This document shows, piece by piece, positions 57,200 through 64,000 of a DNA stretch of 64,000 nt. Within the stretch, counting starts at the first letter, position 1. Each line of letters opens with the position of its first letter. The notes beneath the pieces were generated by a model. The model worked only from the letters and a program-made list of their open reading frames with translations, was not told the origin of the DNA and ran no database searches. The translations under genes were made by a program, and so were the position numbers. Source of the stretch: an uncultured Rikenellaceae bacterium (GTDB lineage Bacteria > Bacteroidota > Bacteroidia > Bacteroidales > Rikenellaceae). The stretch covers positions 147,604-211,603 of the forward strand of contig CAMQVY010000001.1 of NCBI GenBank assembly GCA_947038405.1, written 5' to 3'.

Positions 57200-57609
57200 A
57201 CGTATTCAATGTCTCTATATTGACAAATATACTATTCTTTTTACATTTTATTATACATTATAGTAATAAAAGGTTTATTTTATGTGTATTTAGTTGTTTT
57301 TGTGTAGTATTTTGTTGTTTTAATGGTTTGTTTTCGGCTCTAAATGAGCGATTAAGATCTTAGTTGGGAGAATTAATTTGTATATTTTGCTCATAGATGA
57401 TACTTCTTAGTTACCTTATAAAGGGTAGTAGTCTATTAATTGTAACTAAGATGTTTGTATTTGGTTCAAGTTTTTGTATTGAAAAAAGAACTTAATAAAA
57501 ATAGTCGACAGAGATCTCCTTCCGACTATTTTTATTAAGTTCTTTTAATGTGTATAATATGCGTTGGTTGGGGTATACCCTACAACTCATCTTACTCCTG
57601 TACATTGAT
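57200..57609. other. 410-bp region upstream of the S24-like gene
   Basis: Holds a possible minus-strand -7 box (CAAATATA, 57224-57231) for the regulator gene and the recJ terminator at 57484-57546. The remaining bases are AT-rich and I see no gene in them. Confidence 0.6.
57484..57546. terminator. Perfect 24-bp-arm hairpin after recJ
   Basis: Arms 57484-57507 and 57523-57546 are exact reverse complements with A-rich and T-rich ends around a 15-base loop. It follows the recJ stop on the minus strand. Confidence 0.85.
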
Positions 57610-59373
57610 TTAAATTCCAGGAATTTTAATATCTTTAATTCTTAATTGAGGTGTAATATTTCCTCGGTAGTTATTTTCTACAATACAATAGCATACATTA
57701 ACAGGTCTTCCTCCTTTTATGTAGTCATAATAGTTTGGTTGTTGAAATGCGATTGCTGAGATTGTAGTATTAGGTTTTTCACGCTGCGCTAACCCCATTC
57801 TAAGGTGTTCACACTCTGCGCCAACTAATCTTGCGTCACCACCATTACTCACACCAAGAGATATGAATGCAGGAGCTGCATTTCCAGGTCCGAATGGTTG
57901 GAAATTGCATAGATCTTTTCTAAATTTTGGTGTAATGTCGCTGAATAGTAGATTCGCATCAATCTCCACTTGAGGGACTAACATTTTGGGATCTATATTC
58001 TCTTCGACATAGTCGTTGAATCGTTTGATGAATGTCTCCACGTTTGATGGTTTCATCGTCAAACCTGCGGCATACATATGTCCTCCGAAGTTTTCAAGAA
58101 GATCCGAACAAGACTCAACAGCTTGATACAGGTCGAATCCTGGCACACTACGTGCTGATCCCGTAACAAATCCATTACTCATAGTAAGCACTACGGTAGG
58201 TTTATAATAAGTCTCTATCAATCTTGAAGCGACAATACCCACAATACCTTTCATCCATTTCGGGTTGTATAGTACGGTGCTTTTTTTATTTTTGAGATCT
58301 TGGTTATTCTCGATCAAACTGTGTGCCTCGATAGTAACACTTCTGTCTATACTTTTTCTATCTTGGTTGCATATATCAATGAAGTTACCAAACCCTTCGG
58401 CAGTAATTTCATCTCTTTCGATCATTAGATTTACTGCAGAGTGTCCACCTGAAGGGGCTGCATTTTCATCCTCTTTATCGACAGCCATTCTGCCAGCTGC
58501 GTTTATTCGCGGCCCTATTTTGAATACAATATCATCTATTGTAATTATTTGCTCTTCAAGACCACAAATTTTCATAATCGACAGTAATCCCTTGTTTGGT
58601 TTACTGTTTAATCGTTTGAGTCCATAGTAGGCAAGTATTCGATTCTCCTCTATTAGAGGGACAATATCCGCAGCTATACTCACAACTACAAGGTCAAGGA
58701 ATCGTTCTATTGTACTGAATGGGATCTTTTGTTGTTGGCAATATCCTTGAACAAATTTAAAACCGACACCACACCCCGATAACTCTTTGAATGGGTAGTT
58801 ACAATCTACTCTTTTTGGGTCGAGTACAGCTACTGCATCTGGGATAACCTCTCCTGGGAGGTGGTGATCACCAATAATGACATCAATACCACTCTCTTTT
58901 GCATAGGATACCTTTTCGATAGCTTTTATTCCACAATCTAGCGTAATAATAAGGGTCACCCCTTTACGCACAGCATGGTCGATTCCTTTGATTGATATAC
59001 CATATCCTTCGGTATATCTATCTGGGATATAAAAGAGAAGTTCTTCGTGTCCAATGTGTCTAAGGAAACCATAAACTAATGCAACGGCAGTTGTTCCGTC
59101 GACATCGTAGTCTCCATAGATCATAATTGTCTCTTTTGTTTCGACAGCTTTTACGACTCTTTCGACTGCTTTATCCATATCCTTCATAAGGAATGGATCA
59201 TGTAGGTCTTCAAGACTCGGATTGAAGAATTTATTAGCTTCTTCGTGTGTTCCTATGCCACGCTGAACTAGCAGATTTGCTAGCACTTTGGATATACCAA
59301 GTGATGCAGATAGCATATCCACCTGTTGTGGATTACCTTGCTCCTTGATTACCCATCTTTTTGCTACTGGCAT
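57610..59373 (-). CDS. recJ: Single-stranded-DNA exonuclease RecJ
   Basis: 5'-3' ssDNA exonuclease of recombination and mismatch repair. 587 residues. DHH phosphoesterase motifs are IYGDYDVDGTTAV, VIIGDHHLPGE and LDCGIK; the DHHA1 domain carries FGGHMYAAGLTM. GSARSVPGFDLYQAV and the C-terminal OB-like region complete the family layout. It is preceded by a 691-base gene-free structured region, which would be part of its leader if transcription starts at the distal -7 box. Confidence 0.95.
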   Translation of the reverse strand: MPVAKRWVIKEQGNPQQVDMLSASLGISKVLANLLVQRGIGTHEEANKFFNPSLEDLHDPFLMKDMDKAVERVVKAVETKETIMIYGDYDVDGTTAVALVYGFLRHIGHEELLFYIPDRYTEGYGISIKGIDHAVRKGVTLIITLDCGIKAIEKVSYAKESGIDVIIGDHHLPGEVIPDAVAVLDPKRVDCNYPFKELSGCGVGFKFVQGYCQQQKIPFSTIERFLDLVVVSIAADIVPLIEENRILAYYGLKRLNSKPNKGLLSIMKICGLEEQIITIDDIVFKIGPRINAAGRMAVDKEDENAAPSGGHSAVNLMIERDEITAEGFGNFIDICNQDRKSIDRSVTIEAHSLIENNQDLKNKKSTVLYNPKWMKGIVGIVASRLIETYYKPTVVLTMSNGFVTGSARSVPGFDLYQAVESCSDLLENFGGHMYAAGLTMKPSNVETFIKRFNDYVEENIDPKMLVPQVEIDANLLFSDITPKFRKDLCNFQPFGPGNAAPAFISLGVSNGGDARLVGAECEHLRMGLAQREKPNTTISAIAFQQPNYYDYIKGGRPVNVCYCIVENNYRGNITPQLRIKDIKIPGI

Positions 59374-60064
59374 AATTATTTATTTTATTTTAATATTTAT
59401 TTCTCTCTTTAAAGGGGTTTGTTTTTTCGGGATGTTAATTTACTCCCAATTTAACTAGCCTCTAAACATAACGTATATGTGATAGCTGTAAATTACTGTA
59501 TAGTGTTACTCTTTTTATAAAAAGAGAGCACATTCACATATCACTTTGATGCCAAATAATTGGCACATCAAAGGGTTATTTATTTTCAGGAAAATAATTC
59601 AGATATTTATAGAGGTATCTATAAATACGGATTCAGCTGCATAGAATTGCAGTTAAAAAGGTATTATATCAGCATGGGTGGTATATGTTCTCACCCGATT
59701 TGTCACAGGAATATTACTTGTGCTTAAACAAATAGATATTTACGTCTGAACTCATCTTTATAAGAGGTTAGTTAATGCTTTTTACTACGCAATCAGCACA
59801 CACACATGTGTATATGAGGTTGCTCCTCTTTTTACCCACTCTAGATTCTCTATTAGTTGTTATATCTTCAATGCTTTAAGCGTTTAAAAGTTTATTATTT
59901 TCCAATTGAGACAAATATACTAAAATTTTAAATAGTTATACTACGAAATGGGTTAATTTTTAGTTCTATAATTGCGGATGTATAGTATTTGTTCTTGCCA
60001 ATCATGCAGTACTACCTGTGTAGGGTTGTTTTATTCTGTTTTGTATCGTAAGTTAAGATTTAGA
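59374..60064 (-). other. 691-bp gene-free, hairpin-rich region upstream of recJ
   Basis: No credible ORF on either strand. Several hairpins were read directly: 59544-59573 (12-bp stem with a 2-base bulge), 59509-59526 inside an outer pairing of 59475-59482 with 59534-59541, 59604-59627 (9 bp), and short ones near 59637-59652 and 59675-59697. A minus-strand -7 box (CAAATATA, 59922-59929) could start a transcript of about 500 bases. It does not show the hallmark sequences of tmRNA, RNase P RNA or SRP RNA that I could look for. It could be a noncoding RNA or a long recJ leader. Confidence 0.5.
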
Positions 60065-61162
60065 TTAATATAAATCTCTCATTCGATATAGTTGGTCTCT
60101 TAGCTTAGGGTTAAATCCTGCGTTTTGTATTGCTTGTTGAATACCTTCTGCATTGAATTGGTTGTTTGCGCCAGCAGCAGAGACAACGTTTTCCTCAATC
60201 ATAATCGAGCCGAGGTCATTAGCTCCATAGTGGAGAGCTAGTTGTGCGGTATCTTTTCCAACTGTTAACCAAGATGCTTGAATATTTGCTATATTGTTAA
60301 GTACGATACGGCTCATTGCTATTAGTCGAAGATACTCTAATGGTGAGAATTTTGTGACGACTCCTTGCTTTTCAAGTTGAGTTCCTGTCCCTCTATATAT
60401 CCAAGGGATAAACGCGATAAATCCGTAATTTTCTTTTGGGCAGTCAGCTTGAATATCTCTTATTGTAACGAGGTGTTCCATTCGATCTCTAGCAGTTTCA
60501 ATATGCCCATACATCATTGTTGCAGAGGTTGGTATGTTCATTTGGTGTGCAATTCTCATAACTTCACACCACTGCTTTGCTGTTGCTTTATTAGGAGATA
60601 TTTTAGCTCTTACAATATCATTTAGTATTTCAGCTCCAGCCCCAGGAAGAGAGTCTAAACCAGCATTAATTAATCGCTCTAAAACCTCTTTGTATTCCAG
60701 TTTGCTAACTTTTGCAATGTGCACAATTTCGGGAGCACCAAGAGCGTGTAATTTTATCTGAGGGTATATGTTTTTTATTGATATGAATAACTCTTCATAA
60801 AATTCAACTCCTAAGTTAGGGTGCATTCCTCCTTGTAAAAGGAGTTGATCTCCACCTCTCTCTAGTGTCTCTGCAATTTTCTTGTCGTACTCTTCTATTG
60901 TCGTTACGTATGCTTTCTCTGTTTGGTGAGGTTTGCAGTGGAAGTTGCAAAATTTACATCCTGACACACAAACATTTGTAATGTTTACATTGCGATCAAT
61001 CTGCCAAGTAACCACATTAGGATCAAAAGTTGCTTTGCGTCTCAATTTATCTGCAATGATACCTAATTCGTTAAGTGGAGCATTGTCGTATAGGAAGCAA
61101 ATTTCGTCTAAATTTAACATCTCTTTGTTAATTGCTTTTAGGTAGAGCTTGTCAAGATTCAT
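60065..61162 (-). CDS. mqnC: Cyclic dehypoxanthinyl futalosine synthase
   Basis: Radical SAM enzyme of the futalosine menaquinone pathway. 365 residues. The cluster motif is CVSGCKFCNF in NVCVSGCKFCNFHC. GGDQLLLQGGMHPNLGVEFYEELF, SLPGAGAEIL and GANDLGSIMIEENVVSAAG point to MqnC rather than its paralog MqnE. It implies menaquinone is made by the futalosine route; the other mqn genes are not in the window. A MazG-like gene lies 58 bases upstream. Confidence 0.92.
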   Translation of the reverse strand: MNLDKLYLKAINKEMLNLDEICFLYDNAPLNELGIIADKLRRKATFDPNVVTWQIDRNVNITNVCVSGCKFCNFHCKPHQTEKAYVTTIEEYDKKIAETLERGGDQLLLQGGMHPNLGVEFYEELFISIKNIYPQIKLHALGAPEIVHIAKVSKLEYKEVLERLINAGLDSLPGAGAEILNDIVRAKISPNKATAKQWCEVMRIAHQMNIPTSATMMYGHIETARDRMEHLVTIRDIQADCPKENYGFIAFIPWIYRGTGTQLEKQGVVTKFSPLEYLRLIAMSRIVLNNIANIQASWLTVGKDTAQLALHYGANDLGSIMIEENVVSAAGANNQFNAEGIQQAIQNAGFNPKLRDQLYRMRDLY

Positions 61163-61220
61163 AGTATGCGAGAAGTTTTATTGTTTTTGTTGTTGTAGAG
61201 TAGGGGGTTATTTTTGTTTA

Positions 61221-61481
61221 TTATATAGAGCTATTTTTCTGCTCCAAATTGTCAATAATTGCAGCCGTTACATCTATGTTAGCTCTATTTGCGATATCAA
61301 TCATTAGCCATATCATTTGTGATACTTCTTTTGATATTTCGCTACTATTTACATCTGTTTTGCTCATTAAACCATAGATATTTTCGCTGATTTGCGTCAT
61401 TGTCTTGAGGTCACAGCTATCTTGTGTTGGATGTTTGTGAGCCCACGCTTCAACTAGTTCTTGCGCCTCTTTTATTGTCAT
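61221..61481 (-). CDS. Short MazG-like protein, probably catalytically degenerate
   Basis: 86 residues. The start MTIKEAQELVEAWAHKH and the block SKEVSQMIWLMIDIANRANIDV resemble MazG-like pyrophosphohydrolases, which usually have about 105-115 residues here. The metal-binding ExxE and D(E)xxD acidic sets appear mostly replaced (ISENIYG, KEVSQMIW). It may be a decaying or repurposed gene. A -7 box reads TACCTTTG on the minus strand at 61518-61525. Confidence 0.6.
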   Translation of the reverse strand: MTIKEAQELVEAWAHKHPTQDSCDLKTMTQISENIYGLMSKTDVNSSEISKEVSQMIWLMIDIANRANIDVTAAIIDNLEQKNSSI

Positions 61482-61517
61482 GGCAATTAATTATAAGTAA
61501 GTTAATATTAAGTATAA

Positions 61518-61525
61518 CAAAGGTA
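61518..61525 (-). promoter_or_regulatory. Candidate -7 box for the MazG-like/mqnC unit
   Basis: CAAAGGTA reads TACCTTTG on the minus strand, 36 bases before the start. The -33 element is weak. Confidence 0.45.
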
Positions 61526-61718
61526 GTATAATTACTATTTTTTTCTATCAATTACTCTCTTATTATTCATTTAGGAATGAATTTTGATATATACTAAATA
61601 TAGATTAGGAGTTTGAAAAATATATGGATGGTTTGATATAGGATATATTCGCTGCCTACGATTACGAAGTATAGTTTCATCAAATGAAGTAATTATTATA
61701 TAACTAAAAAATAATAAC

Positions 61719-62156
61719 ATGAAAAGATTAATTGTATTCGTAGTGGCTTTATTGTTCGCTACAACGTCTGTTTCCGCAGATGAAAAGTTGGTTAAATTTG
61801 ATAAGTTGCCAGTAAAAGCTCAGGCATTTATTAAGAAGTACTTTGCAAATGAGACAGTAAAAAATGTTGTAACAGAGGGTAAAAGTATCTATCGAGAGTA
61901 TGGTGTTAAGTTGAAGAATGGTTCGGAAGTTGATTTCAACTCTAAAGGGATATGGACTAAGGTTGATTGTGCGTTGAATGAAGTCCCAAAGGATCTAATT
62001 CCAGATAAGGTTTCAAAATATGTTAAGAGCAATTTCAAGGGAAAAGAAATTCGCGAGATAGAGCGAGAAAAGGGTTCTTATAAGTTAGAGCTGTCTGATG
62101 GAACAGACTTGGAGTTTAATAAAAAACTTGAGGTCGTTGAGATAGATGAAGATTAA
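61719..62156 (+). CDS. Secreted PepSY-like domain protein
   Basis: 145 residues. A signal peptide (about 1-20, ending SVSA) precedes two repeated units of about 60 residues (LPVKAQAFIKKYFANETV and VPKDLIPDKVSKYVKSNFKG), each followed by a beta-hairpin with LKNGSEVDFN or LSDGTDLEFN. This is the PepSY-like (DUF2874) pattern of periplasmic Bacteroidota proteins. The function is unknown; many are annotated as putative beta-lactamase-inhibitor-like. It is a single gene with a strong terminator. Confidence 0.85.
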   Translation: MKRLIVFVVALLFATTSVSADEKLVKFDKLPVKAQAFIKKYFANETVKNVVTEGKSIYREYGVKLKNGSEVDFNSKGIWTKVDCALNEVPKDLIPDKVSKYVKSNFKGKEIREIEREKGSYKLELSDGTDLEFNKKLEVVEIDED

Positions 62157-62161
62157 TTTAT

Positions 62162-62206
62162 AAAAAAAGAGGGGGCTTTCATTTATTGAAAGCCCCCTCT
62201 TTTTTA
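62162..62206. terminator. Bidirectional terminator between the PepSY-like gene and gdhA
   Basis: A long GC-rich stem (GAGGGGGCTTTCA with its complement) around a 5-base loop, flanked by A and T runs, between convergent genes. Confidence 0.92.
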
Positions 62207-62216
62207 CATCTATAAT

Positions 62217-63554
62217 TTAGATAACACCTTGTTCTACCATACTTTTTGCAACTTTCATAAATCCAGCAATATTTGCCCCTTTCATGTAGTTGATGTATCC
62301 ATCATTTTCTGTGCCGTACTCAACGCACGCAGTGTGGATTGATGACATTATTTGGTGAAGTTTTGCATCTACCTCTTCAGCAGTCCAATTGATTTTCATC
62401 GCATTTTGTGTAATCTCTAATCCTGATGTTGCAACACCACCAGCATTTACAGCTTTCCCAGGACCGTACATGATTTTGTTATGTATTAATGTGTCGATTG
62501 CTTGAGGTGTACACCCCATGTTTGATGCTTCTGCAATACATATTGCTCCATTTTTAATCAAACTTTTTGCATCATCGCCATTCAATTCGTTCTGTATTGC
62601 ACATGGCATTGCAATATCGACTTTTACACCCCAAGGTCTTTCGCCTGCGAAGAATGTTGCACTCTTAAACTTGGTGGCGTATGGTTCAACAATATCATTA
62701 TTTGAGGCTCTAAGCTCTAGCATATACTCTAGTTTTTCTGAATTTAGCCCTTCGGGATCATATATATATCCATCGGGACCAGATATTGTCACGACTTTCG
62801 CACCTAGTTCAGTTGCTTTTGTTGCTGCACCCCATGCGACATTGCCAAAACCAGAAATTGAAATAATCTTACCCTTTAGTTCATATCCAGCACTCTCTAA
62901 CATATGTTTTACAAAATATACAGCACCAAACCCAGTCGCTTCAGGTCTTATTAGCGAGCCACCATAACTCATGCCTTTACCTGTTAAGACACCTGTATTT
63001 TCTCTTGCTAATTTTCTATACATTCCGTAAAGGTATCCAATCTCTCTACCTCCAACGCCAATGTCGCCAGCAGGAATATCTGTTTGAGCACCAATATTAT
63101 GCCATAACTCTAACATGAATGCTTGGCAGAATCTCATTATTTCTCTGTCGGACTTACCCTTTGGATTAAAGTCCGAACCCCCTTTAGCTCCTCCCATAGG
63201 AAGAGTTGTTAGAGCATTTTTGAATGTTTGCTCGAATCCAAGAAACTTCAAGATACTTAAATTTACACTTGGGTGGAATCTTAGTCCTCCCTTGTATGCC
63301 CCTATTGTGTTATTGAATTGTACTCTATGTCCGATATTTACCTGGACATTACCGTTGTCATCTAGCCAAGAAACTTTAAATGTAATGATTCTATCGGGCT
63401 CAACGATTCGTTCTGCGATTTTATTCGCTTCAAATTCTGGATGTCTATTATATATCTCTTCTACTGTAACCAGTACTTCTTTTATTGCTTGTATGTATTC
63501 GCTCTCCCCTGGATGTTTACGTTCAAGATCGGCTATTAAATTTTGTACGTTCAT
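62217..63554 (-). CDS. gdhA: Glutamate dehydrogenase
   Basis: Interconverts 2-oxoglutarate plus ammonia and glutamate. 445 residues, the hexameric family I size usual for NADP-linked enzymes. Family marks are AYKGGLRFHPSVN, the catalytic Lys in LPMGGAKGGSDFNPKG, GDIGVGGREIGYLYG and the Rossmann motif ISGFGNVAWGA. Cofactor specificity is inferred from the family. It would use the product of icd, encoded at the other end of the window. Confidence 0.95.
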   Translation of the reverse strand: MNVQNLIADLERKHPGESEYIQAIKEVLVTVEEIYNRHPEFEANKIAERIVEPDRIITFKVSWLDDNGNVQVNIGHRVQFNNTIGAYKGGLRFHPSVNLSILKFLGFEQTFKNALTTLPMGGAKGGSDFNPKGKSDREIMRFCQAFMLELWHNIGAQTDIPAGDIGVGGREIGYLYGMYRKLARENTGVLTGKGMSYGGSLIRPEATGFGAVYFVKHMLESAGYELKGKIISISGFGNVAWGAATKATELGAKVVTISGPDGYIYDPEGLNSEKLEYMLELRASNNDIVEPYATKFKSATFFAGERPWGVKVDIAMPCAIQNELNGDDAKSLIKNGAICIAEASNMGCTPQAIDTLIHNKIMYGPGKAVNAGGVATSGLEITQNAMKINWTAEEVDAKLHQIMSSIHTACVEYGTENDGYINYMKGANIAGFMKVAKSMVEQGVI

Positions 63555-63969
63555 AGGAATTTTAGTTTTTTAGTTGATGAACAAATTTAATGATTAAATA
63601 TATATTACTAACAGTTTTTTGTTAAAAATATTACTGTAATAAGTTATTAAGTATCCATTGATATGTCAAAAATGTGCCTATTGTATGAGTTGAATGTGGA
63701 CTTTTAAAAGAAGTGCATGTATTTTAAATAATAAAAATGATTTTTTCGCCGTTAAGTTTTAAAAAGTTTCATCAAATCTCTATGAAAATAGCGTTTTCCT
63801 CTTTACAGTTTCAAAGATTATAAAAAAAATCGTATCTTTGTAGCTGAAATACGTTAAATTAAGGGTGATATATCATTTAAAGGACAATATTATCACTACT
63901 TTAGGGTATTGTACAACGTAAGAACAATTATAGAGATATAAGTTTATTAACGCAAAATTCTCAAAAAAG
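63555..63969. other. 415-bp intergenic region at the right edge
   Basis: Contains a minus-strand -7 box for gdhA (CAAATTTA, 63582-63589), a decayed copy of the dispersed inverted repeat (63751-63799), and a forward -7 box TATCTTTG (63833-63840) leading to a leader of about 120 bases before the next gene. Confidence 0.6.
63833..63840 (+). promoter_or_regulatory. Candidate -7 box for the gene at the right edge
   Basis: TATCTTTG matches TAnnTTTG. The expected -33 site reads TTTC instead of TTTG. Confidence 0.5.
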
Positions 63970-64000
63970 ATGATTTATTCACACGAAGTTCAACACATGT
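63970..64000 (+). CDS. Start of a possible Fe-S assembly scaffold-like protein, cut by window edge
   Basis: Only ten residues are visible (MIYSHEVQHM). They resemble the opening of a Bacteroidota family annotated as iron-sulfur cluster assembly scaffold protein, from memory only. A promoter -7 box lies 130 bases upstream. The identification is tentative because so little of the frame is inside the window. Confidence 0.4.
   Translation, partial: MIYSHEVQHM

Noticed and set aside
59374..60064. tmRNA, RNase P RNA or a tRNA
   Set aside because: No tRNA-like end with GGTTCGAATCC, no GAGGAAAGTCC-type core and no tag frame were visible.

Overview
The window looks like chromosomal DNA from a low-GC member of the Bacteroidota, most likely order Bacteroidales. 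Three things suggest this. Many genes belong to families I know mainly from that phylum (DUF4924, DUF4290, DUF4296, PepSY-like, HU-CCDC81/SPOR, patatin fused to a BamA-like barrel). Several upstream regions carry the phylum's promoter pattern, TTTG then about 19 nt then TAnnTTTG. Shine-Dalgarno sequences are mostly weak. I saw no rRNA, tRNA, CRISPR array, insertion sequence or prophage. This is mainly a housekeeping region.

Layout. 1-4900: oxidative TCA branch (aconitase cut by the window edge, isocitrate dehydrogenase, citrate synthase). 5021-9618: SppA, Mrp-type Fe-S ATPase, NadA. 9673-13025: tightly packed deoxyaminosugar and glycosyltransferase locus (two tandem FdtA-like isomerases, N-acetyltransferase, DegT-family aminotransferase, GT2). 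13105-16633: aldo/keto reductase, AraC regulator, BioA. 21343 down to 16683: minus-strand metY-metX-purD-membrane protein operon. 21556-24600: DUF4924, Ung, GlnRS. 31327 down to 24825: minus-strand pheS, TPR lipoprotein, EnvC-like protein, YbeY, MnmG, with a parS-like palindrome right after mnmG. 31435-38369: patatin/barrel protein, flippase, dUTPase, DNA polymerase III delta prime, FolK, repeat lipoprotein. 38495-47092: Ig-like lipoprotein, outer-membrane barrel, RbfA, LolC/E-type permease, DUF4296 lipoprotein, amidohydrolase, FolE, PurF-like protein. 47188-54727: QueG, acyl-CoA ligase, membrane protein, DUF4290, sigma-54 activator, SPOR protein, Lgt. 57199 down to 54895: S24-like regulator, riboflavin synthase and histidine kinase. 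59373-63554: RecJ, MqnC, a MazG-like remnant, a PepSY-like protein and glutamate dehydrogenase. An Fe-S scaffold-like gene starts at the right edge.

How the genes fit together. The TCA genes make 2-oxoglutarate, which GdhA can aminate. FolE and FolK serve folate synthesis, PurD and possibly the PurF-like protein serve purines, and MetX/MetY make homocysteine by direct sulfhydrylation. MqnC indicates futalosine-route menaquinone synthesis. The sugar locus and the flippase suggest surface polysaccharide assembly.

I did not find a clear-cut new multi-gene system. The best leads are the parS-like site at mnmG, the 691-bp gene-free structured region upstream of recJ, the regulator-ribE-kinase operon whose regulator lacks the S24 catalytic serine, the sigma-54 activator without a DNA-binding domain, the PurF-like protein without its N-terminal cysteine, the duplicated isomerase pair, and an inverted-repeat family scattered between genes.
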